Shown here: one piece after another, positions 53,846 to 61,297 of the stretch
Numbering within the stretch: position 1 is the first letter of the stretch
How the letters are laid out: every line of letters starts with the position of its first letter
Assembly: GCF_003955665.1 (NCBI RefSeq)
Contig: NZ_RXHU01000007.1
Coordinates: 84,471-148,470 of the forward strand
Direction of reading: 5' to 3'
Length of the DNA stretch: 64,000 bases
Origin: Paenibacillus whitsoniae
GTDB taxonomy: Bacteria > Bacillota > Bacilli > Paenibacillales > NBRC-103111
The notes under the pieces: model-generated
Told to the model about the DNA's origin: nothing
Database searches by the model: none
What the model saw: the letters and a program-made list of their open reading frames with translations, nothing else
Made by a program: the position numbers and the translations under genes

Positions 53846-53872
53846 TTAAGAGGGGGAAACCGCTCTTATTTT
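53846..53872. repeat. Solo hairpin related to the 63.8-kb element
   Basis: TAAGAGGGGGAAACCGCTCTTA resembles the second hairpin at 63861 (TAAGAGCGGTCAACCGCTCTTA). Neighbouring hairpins at the diagnostic distances are absent, so it is a possible remnant in the 300-base htpG-folA gap. Confidence 0.45.
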
Positions 53873-53955
53873 GAGAGCTGATCCAAGGTATCTTTTTCCA
53901 CTCGGAAGCAGGCGCATGGTATAATTTTCTTAGTTAATGAATAAAAGGGGATTCC

Positions 53956-54390
53956 ATGAACATTTACTTAATTGCCGCGATGGACAGCAACCGGGTCATT
54001 GGAAAAGACAATGATATTCCGTGGCGGATTCCGAACGACTGGAAGTATGTAAATCACGTTACCAAAGGGAATACGATTGTGCTCGGACGAAGAAATTATG
54101 AATCCATCGGAAAGGCGCTGCCCGATCGAAGAAATATTGTCGTCAGTAGAGACAGGAGTTTGCGGATCGAAGGCTGCGAGATGGCGCATTCCGTGCAAGA
54201 AGTGCTTGCGATGTGCGAGGATGACGAGAGGGTGTTTATTTTTGGCGGAGAACAGATTTATCGAATGTTTATGCCCTATGTGAAGAAGATGTATTTGACC
54301 GTCATCCATCATCAATTTGAAGGGGATACATATTTTCCGGAAGTGGACTACAGCGAGTGGCATGAGGTTAGTAGGGACCAAGCATCATGA
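53956..54390 (+). CDS. folA: Dihydrofolate reductase, C-terminus lost by frameshift
   Basis: A 144-residue dihydrofolate reductase frame. Seen: the N-terminal strand and Met20-loop region (IAAMDSNRVIGKDNDIPWRI), substrate Asp near residue 27 (PNDWKYVNHVT), the NADPH motif LGRRNYESIGKALPDRRNIV, and FIFGGEQIYRMFM. Family members end about 17-20 residues later with a sequence like NPYTYYFHVYERK. Exactly this (NERNPYTYYFHQYERKVSE) is encoded in the shifted frame at 54387-54449, right where the current frame stops. One missing base near 54383 explains it. The restored stop would overlap the next gene's GTG (GTGA). The truncated form would lack the last beta-strand. A sequencing error, a true mutation or recoding are alternatives. 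An extended -10 (TGGTATAAT) is at 53917-53925. No thyA is adjacent. Confidence 0.9.
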   Translation: MNIYLIAAMDSNRVIGKDNDIPWRIPNDWKYVNHVTKGNTIVLGRRNYESIGKALPDRRNIVVSRDRSLRIEGCEMAHSVQEVLAMCEDDERVFIFGGEQIYRMFMPYVKKMYLTVIHHQFEGDTYFPEVDYSEWHEVSRDQAS

Positions 54391-54449
54391 ATGAACGCAA
54401 TCCGTATACGTACTATTTTCATCAGTATGAAAGGAAGGTCAGCGAGTGA
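54387..54449 (+). pseudogene. Displaced C-terminal codons of folA
   Basis: Twenty codons and a stop that encode the typical dihydrofolate-reductase C-terminal strand (NPYTYYFHQYERK) in the frame displaced from 53956-54390. The TGA at 54447 overlaps the GTG start of the phosphatase gene. Confidence 0.85.
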
Positions 54450-55015
54450 CAACAACGATGTATATGGTTCGGCATGCAGAATCGCCATTCGCTTTCGGCG
54501 AAGAGCGGACGAGAGGGCTTTCGGAGGAGGGCTGGGAAGAAGCGAGACGAGTCGGCCGGTTTTTTCAAGATATTGACGTCGATTTCGTCGCCTCCAGCTC
54601 ATATACCCGGGCGAAACAGACGGTTCAATTTGTGGCAGAGAGCAAAGGATTGCCGATTGCAGAATATGAAGAATTGATTGAGCGTCCGATCAAAGGGCTG
54701 GATTACCAAGCTACATGGGATACACTCTATCAGGCTATTCGCCAGTCGTTTGCTGACAAGGATTTCGCCCTGGAAGGCGGAGAGTCCACACGAGCAGCGC
54801 AGCAAAGGGCGATTCCGGTCATTGAGCGACTTTTGAATGAGCAGGAATGCCGCACGTTCGTCATCGGAACGCACGGCAATATCATGACCATTATCATGAA
54901 TTACTACGATGAGCAGTATGGGTTCGAGTTTTGGGATCAGACGACGAAACCGGATATTTATAAATTGACTTTTGAGGGGCAACGTTTGGTGCGGGTTGAG
55001 AGGGTTTGGAAGTAG
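54446..55015 (+). CDS. Histidine phosphatase family protein
   Basis: A 189-residue phosphoglycerate-mutase-like phosphatase. The catalytic motif is YMVRHAESPF (RHA in place of RHG, His9 phosphorylated in the cycle). The second arginine lies in FVASSSYTRAKQTV, and the second histidine in FVIGTHGNIMTIIM. Glu/Asp proton donor candidates are in EELIERPIKG. The substrate cannot be inferred. The start is GTG with GGAAGG upstream, overlapping the displaced folA stop by four bases, which suggests an original folA-phosphatase operon. Confidence 0.9.
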   Translation: MTTTMYMVRHAESPFAFGEERTRGLSEEGWEEARRVGRFFQDIDVDFVASSSYTRAKQTVQFVAESKGLPIAEYEELIERPIKGLDYQATWDTLYQAIRQSFADKDFALEGGESTRAAQQRAIPVIERLLNEQECRTFVIGTHGNIMTIIMNYYDEQYGFEFWDQTTKPDIYKLTFEGQRLVRVERVWK

Positions 55016-55076
55016 CAACTTTTTTCTTCCATTTTCGTCTAATGATGGGAAGATGAGATGAAATGGAGGAAGCGAC

Positions 55077-56684
55077 GTGAATAGGAAAGGTGCCGGATGG
55101 ATGATGTCCGGGCTGCTGCTTCTGATATTGGGCGCCCCTGGGCAAGCACAGGCTTTGACGAACGACGTGGAGGTGACGATACCAAACTACCCGGTTCATC
55201 TGAATGGACATCTGGTGGACAACAAGAATCGGGAATACCCGTTACTGGTCTATAAAGAGATTACTTATGTTCCCATGACTTGGTACGATGCACGGCTGCT
55301 GGGCTTGGAATCGAGCTGGTCGGCAGACGGAGGGCTGCAAATCGCCCAGAAGATCGTGGCCTCTTCTTACGTGGGCTATCGTTCGGAGCAGATGAACGCG
55401 GCGGTTTATCATGCGCAAGTGTCAGAAGGGCCGATCTCTGTAAATGGGCAAAGCATCGATAATCCGAAGGAGCCGTATCCGCTGCTCTCCTTTCGCGATG
55501 TAACGTATTTCCCGCTAACGTGGCGATTCGCGCATGATGCGTTTCATTGGGATTATGCGTGGGATGCTGTTGAGGGGCTTTCCATTCAGTCGTCTAACGC
55601 ACAGGTGATGGACGTTTCGTCGCTTCCTTCGGACAATGATCGGGCGCTCTACCAAGGGTATTATTATTTTGTGGAGACAGAGGGCAGTACAAATGAGGTG
55701 TATCGCACGCCTACTGCAGGCTCGGACAGCAAGGAGCTTCTGTACACGTATGACATTGATTCCGGGCATGGGTTGCAAAAAAATGTGACGTTTCAACTTC
55801 GCGAGGATGTGCTATGGCTGCGATATCATGTTGGCGGTGCAACGATGGGGCATGATGTCTATGTGAGGATTGCGCCGGATGGGAAAGCGACCGTCTCCCA
55901 CCAAGGCTATCTGGATTTCCGTGAAACCGATGACGGCACAGTGATTGCAAATCAAGGAAACCCGCCGTCTGCAGGCAATTTGTCACTGGTTCCGGAAGGA
56001 AAGGATCGCGCTTCGGCCCGGCAGCTTGGCGAACCGGGGATGATGTACGGCAGGCATGTAACCGCCGATTCCAACATGGTTAGCGTTGGCGGGGATGGGG
56101 GATCTATGCGTGTCATCGGCGACGATGTCTATGTCATCGGCTCGGCTTATCCACCGACTACAGGCGCGCTTAATCATATTTTCCGCATTCATCTCAAGGA
56201 CGGGAAATCCGTTCCGCTAGTGAACGCTTCGGTTGGCCAGTTCCGGATATTTGGCAGCAGCCTTTACTATATCAAGGATGAGGACGCGTCGTTATACCGT
56301 GCCGAGCTGGACGGAACGAACGAATCGAGGCTGACCGACAAGCCGGTAGCTTGGTTCGGGGTGATGGGCGAGAATGTTTTCTACACGTCTTCCGGTTCCG
56401 GCGTTGCAGACCCGGAGAAGCCATCTTCGCTTTATCTGAAAAACGGCGACCATCCTGAAGGAATTCTACTTCTCGATGCGGTGAAATCCGCACAGATCGC
56501 AGGGGATCGATTGGTCTGTGTGATGGGGGACGATTCCCCTTATGGGATGGAATTGTTGGATGATTCCGGCAGTATTGTACTCAAAATCGCGAATGGGATT
56601 GAGCGTGTCCTGGCTTCGGATGAAGGCCTTCTGATCGCGGCTAAGGGAGAGGCCGGAGCGCTAACGACGCTCTTCGTGAAGTAG
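55077..56684 (+). CDS. Exported copper-amine-oxidase-like and DUF5050-like protein
   Basis: A 535-residue secreted or wall-linked protein with a signal peptide (GWMMSGLLLLILGAPGQAQA). It has two repeats of the copper-amine-oxidase N-terminal-like (stalk) domain: VHLNGHLVDNKNREYPLLVY plus EITYVPMTW, and ISVNGQSIDNPKEPYPLLSF plus DVTYFPLTW. From about residue 190 it shows propeller-like repeats like DUF5050 (YQGYYYFVETEGSTNEVYRT, SLYRAELDGTNESRLTDKPV, FYTSSGSG). The function is unknown; such proteins are frequent at the Paenibacillus surface. The start is GTG 55077 with GGAGG upstream. A strong terminator follows. Confidence 0.82.
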   Translation: MNRKGAGWMMSGLLLLILGAPGQAQALTNDVEVTIPNYPVHLNGHLVDNKNREYPLLVYKEITYVPMTWYDARLLGLESSWSADGGLQIAQKIVASSYVGYRSEQMNAAVYHAQVSEGPISVNGQSIDNPKEPYPLLSFRDVTYFPLTWRFAHDAFHWDYAWDAVEGLSIQSSNAQVMDVSSLPSDNDRALYQGYYYFVETEGSTNEVYRTPTAGSDSKELLYTYDIDSGHGLQKNVTFQLREDVLWLRYHVGGATMGHDVYVRIAPDGKATVSHQGYLDFRETDDGTVIANQGNPPSAGNLSLVPEGKDRASARQLGEPGMMYGRHVTADSNMVSVGGDGGSMRVIGDDVYVIGSAYPPTTGALNHIFRIHLKDGKSVPLVNASVGQFRIFGSSLYYIKDEDASLYRAELDGTNESRLTDKPVAWFGVMGENVFYTSSGSGVADPEKPSSLYLKNGDHPEGILLLDAVKSAQIAGDRLVCVMGDDSPYGMELLDDSGSIVLKIANGIERVLASDEGLLIAAKGEAGALTTLFVK

Positions 56685-56700
56685 AAAAGGTGTCTGACAA

Positions 56701-56747
56701 AAAAGGCAGTCAGGGCGATGATTTCGCGCTCTGGACTGCCTTTTTTT
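56701..56747. terminator. Terminator between convergent genes
   Basis: AAAAGGCAGTC and GACTGCCTTTT enclose an inner stem (GGGCG/CGCTC), followed by a T-tract. Confidence 0.85.
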
Positions 56748-56751
56748 GCAG

Positions 56752-57423
56752 CTATGCATCCGCAAGCTTCCGAATGTCCTTCACTTCCACGATCGGCTGC
56801 GGGTAGCCGTGCCGTGCGGCATTGATCATGGCGCGGCCGATTTGTACGGAGGTTGTGATGCTGTTCGGGAACGCTTTTTCCAAAAGAGGAAAAAGTGGCC
56901 GTGTGACGGTGTAAATCGCCTGCACCCAGCCGGTCTTGGAGCGCACGCCGTTCTTCGGAATGATCCCGCCGGGACGGAACATGTACGCGGCTTTGAACGG
57001 GAGCTTAAGCAAATCGTTCTCAGTCTTCCCTTTGACACGCGCCCACATGACGCGGCCCTGCTCTGTGCTATCGGTGCTAGCGCCGGTGACGTAGAGGAAC
57101 GTCAGGTTCGGCTGCAGCCGGACGAGCTCGCGGGCGAACTGCATGGTCAGATCGTACGTAACAGCGCGGTACTGCTCCTCGTTCATGCCCGCCGATGAGA
57201 CGCCGAGGCAGAAGAAGCAAGCGTCAATCTCAGGCAGCACGTCCTGGAGCGGGCCAAGGTTGGTCAAATCTTTTTGCACAAAGTTATGGAGTTTGGCGTG
57301 AGTAACGGAAATCGGGCTGCGCCCCCACGTGTAGACCTGTGTGATCGCCGGGTCAAGGAGGCATTCCCGCAGGACACTTTGTCCTACCATGCCTGTAGCG
57401 CCGAGTAAGAGTACGTTCATCAT
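56752..57423 (-). CDS. NAD(P)-binding atypical SDR-like protein
   Basis: A 223-residue Rossmann-fold protein. The dinucleotide motif is at the N-terminus (VLLLGATGMVGQSVLRECL), followed by TWGRSPIS, FVQKDLTNLG and CFFCLGVSSAGM. These resemble atypical short-chain dehydrogenases (NAD(P)H-binding, HTATIP2/CC3-like). The usual YxxxK is represented by WARVKGKTENDL, where Tyr is replaced, so catalysis is uncertain and an oxidoreductase or redox-sensing role is open. AAAGGAG precedes the ATG pair at 57423/57420. Confidence 0.85.
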   Translation of the reverse strand: MMNVLLLGATGMVGQSVLRECLLDPAITQVYTWGRSPISVTHAKLHNFVQKDLTNLGPLQDVLPEIDACFFCLGVSSAGMNEEQYRAVTYDLTMQFARELVRLQPNLTFLYVTGASTDSTEQGRVMWARVKGKTENDLLKLPFKAAYMFRPGGIIPKNGVRSKTGWVQAIYTVTRPLFPLLEKAFPNSITTSVQIGRAMINAARHGYPQPIVEVKDIRKLADA

Positions 57424-57493
57424 GGCTTCTCCTTTGTTTGCTGTTGCTTAGGTACCTGCCGCGGCTAAGGTGCCCAAGTCAAGCGGCAGAAGT

Positions 57494-57681
57494 AAATTCC
57501 TGCGAGAAGGCAGGCATTTCTCATGAAAGTGGTGTTTTTTGCAAAATGCCTGCAATAAGGCAGTTTTTTAAGCCAAGCTCGCTTGAAAAAGGGGCGTCTC
57601 TCAAAAATTCCTGCGCTTTAGCAGGAATTCCATCGAATCAGGCAGGGAAAGGGGAAAATTCCTGCTTTTTTGCAGGCTTAA
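57494..57681. repeat. Four-hairpin intergenic element, CCTGC family, copy 2
   Basis: Hairpins with CCTGC and GCAGG arms and six-base loops lie at 57499-57514, 57549-57563 (right arm GCAG only, as in copy 1), 57610-57625 and 57661-57676. Centre spacings are 50, 61 and 51 bp, identical to copy 1. Loops are GAGAAG, AATAAG, GCTTTA and TTTTTT. Shared flanks include GTTTTTT and AAAATGCCTGC before hairpin 2, AAAAATTCCTGC at hairpin 3 and GGAAAATTCCTGC at hairpin 4. Neighbouring genes run on the minus strand here but on the plus strand at copy 1. Confidence 0.85.
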
Positions 57682-57791
57682 GGCTCCATCCATTCGAACG
57701 ATCCTCATGCCTAGGTTCAGCTAAACGGCTGCTCTGTAGATGGCTATGCTGGTATCATACTAAGTTTTTCCCATTTGCGTACAGCGCTATG

Positions 57792-57834
57792 AAAAAAGCG
57801 CCTCGCAGCAGATCAAATCTGCTGGCAAGAGCGC
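57792..57834 (-). terminator. Terminator of the ABC exporter operon
   Basis: On the minus strand GCGCTCTTGC and CGAGGCGC bracket a perfect CAGCAGAT/ATCTGCTG stem, followed by TTTTTT. Confidence 0.8.
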
Positions 57835-57848
57835 GTGGGGAAGGCGAT

Positions 57849-58661
57849 TTACAGAGGCAAATCCCGCTTGCGGAAAGCGCCGATGCCGATCCCGAAGCCG
57901 ACGAGACCGATCGCGGCCAAAATCGTCCATGGCACCCATAGATCGGTGCGGCCACCGATAATTCCACTCGGATCATAGAGCGAGAAGTAAGAGATGTGGC
58001 GGAGCCAGGAGATGGCATCGCTTAATTTGCCGAGCAGATCGAGTGAGAAGAAGCCGAAGGTGAGACCCGCGGAAATGCTCATCGCCCGTTTCTCATCGTT
58101 CGAGAGTGAAGAGATGAGGAAGGAGATGCCGCTGACGGCAAAGAACAGCAGGAAAGCGGCGATGTTCATACGCAGGTAGGCGCCGCCGTTAAAATCATTC
58201 AAATCGCCGATAAACAGTGCGTAGCCGGCAAACCCGCACAAGGTCGTGACGGCCATGATCAGGAACAAGCCGCTGAAGAGCACAAGCGCCTGGCTCATAG
58301 CTACTTTGCCGCGCGTCGTCGGGACGGCGAGCAAATACGCCATAGCACCTTGATCCACCAGCTTGGCGACGAGCTGTGTACTGAACATCACGCAGAAGAT
58401 GGCGACGATCAATACGAGCAGCAGTCCGTAAAACTCGCCGGAGATAAACGCCTCCACCGTGCCGAAGCCGCTGCCGAGATTGAACGCGTTGGTAATGCCT
58501 TTGGGCAGCGATTTGATGAGATCGTCGAGCGCCTTGTTATCGGTTGCGAAGCTTGGGTACAGCCAGAACATGAGCAGAATATAAAAAGCGGAACCGAACG
58601 CATAGTTCATGATGCCTTTGAGATGGATTTTCATCATATGCTTATATAAGGCGCTATTCAT
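57849..58661 (-). CDS. ABC-2-type exporter permease
   Basis: A 270-residue membrane protein with about six helices (MNYAFGSAFYILLMFWLYPS; FYGLLLVLIVAIFCVMFSTQ; LVLFSGLFLIMAVTTLCGFA; IAAFLLFFAVSGISFLISSL; WTILAAIGLVGFGIGIGAF). It belongs to the ABC-2 permeases that pair with a single ATPase to export drugs, peptides or lipids. It overlaps the ATPase gene by eight bases. The cargo is unknown. The TetR gene upstream and divergent probably controls the pair. Confidence 0.88.
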   Translation of the reverse strand: MNSALYKHMMKIHLKGIMNYAFGSAFYILLMFWLYPSFATDNKALDDLIKSLPKGITNAFNLGSGFGTVEAFISGEFYGLLLVLIVAIFCVMFSTQLVAKLVDQGAMAYLLAVPTTRGKVAMSQALVLFSGLFLIMAVTTLCGFAGYALFIGDLNDFNGGAYLRMNIAAFLLFFAVSGISFLISSLSNDEKRAMSISAGLTFGFFSLDLLGKLSDAISWLRHISYFSLYDPSGIIGGRTDLWVPWTILAAIGLVGFGIGIGAFRKRDLPL

Positions 58662-59553
58662 GCTGGGTTCCCTCCTGGCGGTCGTAGTAGTTCATAAAGA
58701 TGTCTTCCAGGCTCTGCGTAAACACATCGACGTTGCGAACCGCATAGCGGGAAGTCTCCGCAAGGAAGGTCTGGTAAGCGCCCTGCACCGCTACGCGGAC
58801 GCGGTTGCCTTCGCGGGACTCGACGGCGAGGCCGGACGTCCTGGCAAACGTTTCGGCATCCGCCAGCCGCTCGAACGTGACCTCGAACAGCTTGCGCTGC
58901 ATCGATTGCAGCTCGTGAATGTTTTTGACAGTGAGGATTCGGCCGTCTTTAATAATGGCGGCGCGGTCACAGGTGCGCTCGATTTCGGCGAAGCTGTGGG
59001 ACGACATCAGGAATGTCGTGCCTTTCGCTTTTTCCTCGAGGACGAGGTCGATGAACACTTTTTGCATTAAAGGATCCAGACCGGAGGTCGGTTCATCCAA
59101 AATAATGACTTCCGGCTCGTGCATGAACGCGGCGACGATCCCGACCTTTTGCTTCATCCCTTTGGACATTTTACGGATAGGCGTATTTACATCGAATTGA
59201 AACCGACGAATCAGTTCGTCGCGGCGCTGCCGCTTCGCTTTGACGCCTTGCAGTTCAGCCATAAAATCCAGGAACGAACTGCCGGTCATGCCCTCAATAA
59301 ACGCGATTTCTCCCGGCAAGTAGCCGATGTACTTCTGTACCTCGCCCTGTTTCGTCCACGTATCGTGTCCATGTACCGTGACAGTCCCCTGGTCCTGCCT
59401 CATAAATCCCATGATGTGCCGGATGGTCGTTGATTTCCCAGCGCCGTTAGGCCCCAGAAAGCCGAAGACTTCCCCTTTTTCCACCGAAAACGACACATCG
59501 AAAATGCCTTTACCGCCCGGGAATGCTTTCGTCAAATGGGATACAGTCAGCAT
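58654..59553 (-). CDS. ABC exporter ATP-binding protein
   Basis: A 299-residue ATPase. Walker A is GPNGAGKSTTIRHIMG, the signature KMSKGMKQKVGIVAAFMHEP (SKG in place of SGG), Walker B VIILDEPTSGLDP, and the H-loop LMSSHSFAEIERTCDRAAII. The C-terminal 85 residues are the DUF4162-like tail of exporter ATPases. Start 59553 has TTGGAGGTGG upstream; in-frame codons further upstream are unsupported. Operon with the overlapping permease. Confidence 0.93.
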   Translation of the reverse strand: MLTVSHLTKAFPGGKGIFDVSFSVEKGEVFGFLGPNGAGKSTTIRHIMGFMRQDQGTVTVHGHDTWTKQGEVQKYIGYLPGEIAFIEGMTGSSFLDFMAELQGVKAKRQRRDELIRRFQFDVNTPIRKMSKGMKQKVGIVAAFMHEPEVIILDEPTSGLDPLMQKVFIDLVLEEKAKGTTFLMSSHSFAEIERTCDRAAIIKDGRILTVKNIHELQSMQRKLFEVTFERLADAETFARTSGLAVESREGNRVRVAVQGAYQTFLAETSRYAVRNVDVFTQSLEDIFMNYYDRQEGTQHE

Positions 59554-59697
59554 TCGCAGCCACCTCCAAGGATGATTCAAAGTTATGAAATATTTGACTA
59601 ATTCAATTTCAAAACTCATGTTACTCCTGTTCCAACATGTCGTCAAGACTTTTGAAATAATTTTATGCTATAATTTCATTATTACGGGAGTCGGGTG

Positions 59698-60297
59698 ATG
59701 GCTATGAATGGTTTTGAAAAAAGAGCGCAGCTTAAAAAAGAAAAGATCATGAAGGCGACGCTGGAGCTGCTGCAGACAGAGGATGCAAAAAAGCTGAAGA
59801 TCACGGAAATTGCCGGAAAAGCCGGAGTTTCTCAGGTGACGATCTACAATTATTTTGGCAGCAAGGAAGAGTTAATCCGGGATGTGTTCATCGCGTATAT
59901 CCGGGAAACGATCGACGAATTCGAAGCTTATCTGGCCAGTGAGCATACGCTGAAGGAGAAAATCGAACATATCGTTTTTCAGAAAAAGAAAAACTCCCGC
60001 ACATTCGGCATCGCGACGATGAAGAAATTGTGGCAGGAGGATCCTGTGTTGGCCGCCTTTGTGAAAGACGAATATATGAAAAAGGGCATTCCGCTCGTGG
60101 TAAGGCTCATTGAGGACGGTAAGAAATCCGGCGAGATTTCGAAAAAGATATCGACCTCGACGATCGTCATGTACATGAATATGCTAGCGAACCAGGCGAA
60201 TACGCTGCTGGATTATGTGGATGGGGATACGAATATGGATCAATTGATTGAGGAGATGGCTGATCTGTTTTTTTACGGCGTCTCCGTGCATGACTAG
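59698..60297 (+). CDS. TetR/AcrR-family transcriptional regulator
   Basis: A 199-residue repressor-type protein. The N-terminal helix-turn-helix at about 10-57 reads KIMKATLELLQTEDAKKLKI, EIAGKAGVSQVTIYNYFGSK and EELIRDVFIAYI. The C-terminal helical ligand domain is unassigned. It is divergent from the ABC exporter pair with about 145 bases between, containing TATAAT at 59670. The usual arrangement is repression of the exporter until a ligand binds. The start is ATG 59698 (GGGAG upstream; GTG 59695 and ATG 59704 also possible). Its stop overlaps the stop of the opposing AraC gene. Confidence 0.9.
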   Translation: MAMNGFEKRAQLKKEKIMKATLELLQTEDAKKLKITEIAGKAGVSQVTIYNYFGSKEELIRDVFIAYIRETIDEFEAYLASEHTLKEKIEHIVFQKKKNSRTFGIATMKKLWQEDPVLAAFVKDEYMKKGIPLVVRLIEDGKKSGEISKKISTSTIVMYMNMLANQANTLLDYVDGDTNMDQLIEEMADLFFYGVSVHD

Positions 60298-61121
60298 AGC
60301 CTGTGCAGCTTCCGGTAGTAGGAGGGCGACATGTGCATACGCTTCTTGAACACCCGGCTGAGATAAAATTCGTTCTCAAAGCCGCTCTGACCGGCGATCT
60401 GCTGCAGGGTGAGATCACTGTCGAGCAGCAGCCGCTGAACCTTTTGCAGGCGAAGCGTCGTTAAGTAGTCGATCGGCAGCATGCCGGTCGATTTTTTGAA
60501 GCGGCGGGTGAATTGGACTTGCGTGACGCCGAGTGCTTGGGCGATGCTTTTCAGGGAGCAGGACGAGTCGGCAGACTCCTGCATCATCTGGACGGCTTGA
60601 TGGATCAAGGCGTCTTTGCCTGTGGATTCGCTGGATGCCCAGGAAGCGGAGTGGGCCTGACTGACAGCGGCGTGTTCTTCGACGTATTGCATCCAAATGT
60701 CGGTCAAGACATGCTGCCGGAACGCATGCGACGAGGGGCCGCCGAAGTCGTACCATTTTTTCAAATACGCATAATTGGAGGAGAGACGGCTTAAATCCTG
60801 GATGGTGATTTTTCCTGATGGGAGGAGGTTGGCCGGCGGCATGTGGCCGTCATCTTGAATCCAGTCAAAGTTCATCACATGAAACCATAAAGGCTGCACG
60901 ACCTCGCGGCGGAAAACGACCCCGGGCGGGCAAATGACAAGGTCGCCAAAGCCGCCGACCCCTTCTTCTTCCCCGATTTGGTATGAAAAACGCCCGCTTT
61001 CCACGGCAAAAGCAACCCAGTACTCATTCGTATCCTCGCGAAATTGAAAAGCCGTTTTTTCCTTCCAGTACATATGACCGACGAGTCTGGGTCGGATGGG
61101 AATGGCATCTGAAAAGTCCAT
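60294..61121 (-). CDS. AraC-family transcriptional regulator
   Basis: A 275-residue regulator. The N-terminal cupin-like sensor contains YWVAFAVESGRFSYQIGEEE and GGFGDLVICPPGVVFRREV. The C-terminal double helix-turn-helix covers about 175-275 (SLKSIAQALGVTQVQFTRRF, TLQQIAGQSGFENEFYLSRV, HMSPSYYRKLHRL). Start 61121 has AAAGGAAC upstream; the open frame extending to 61436 is chance. It is divergent from the FAD-dependent oxidoreductase gene (about 175 bases apart), its most likely target. Its last four bases overlap the end of the convergent TetR gene. Confidence 0.9.
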   Translation of the reverse strand: MDFSDAIPIRPRLVGHMYWKEKTAFQFREDTNEYWVAFAVESGRFSYQIGEEEGVGGFGDLVICPPGVVFRREVVQPLWFHVMNFDWIQDDGHMPPANLLPSGKITIQDLSRLSSNYAYLKKWYDFGGPSSHAFRQHVLTDIWMQYVEEHAAVSQAHSASWASSESTGKDALIHQAVQMMQESADSSCSLKSIAQALGVTQVQFTRRFKKSTGMLPIDYLTTLRLQKVQRLLLDSDLTLQQIAGQSGFENEFYLSRVFKKRMHMSPSYYRKLHRL

Positions 61122-61297
61122 TGGGTACGTTCCTTTCGTGAACAAACTGATCTCTTTATCATAAGCGAAATTCGTGCAAATGAGTACACAGTATATCGTG
61201 AAATTTTGTATATGCGAAAGTTGAAAGGATGCATGGATTAAAGCGCTCTCACTGCGATAAAATGAGGTTAATTTCGAAGTGAGTGGGAGGCATCGCG

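Noticed and set aside
57438..57941. A 167-codon plus-strand frame across the CCTGC element and the ABC terminator
   Set aside because: It translates a repeat element and a terminator; no coding signature.
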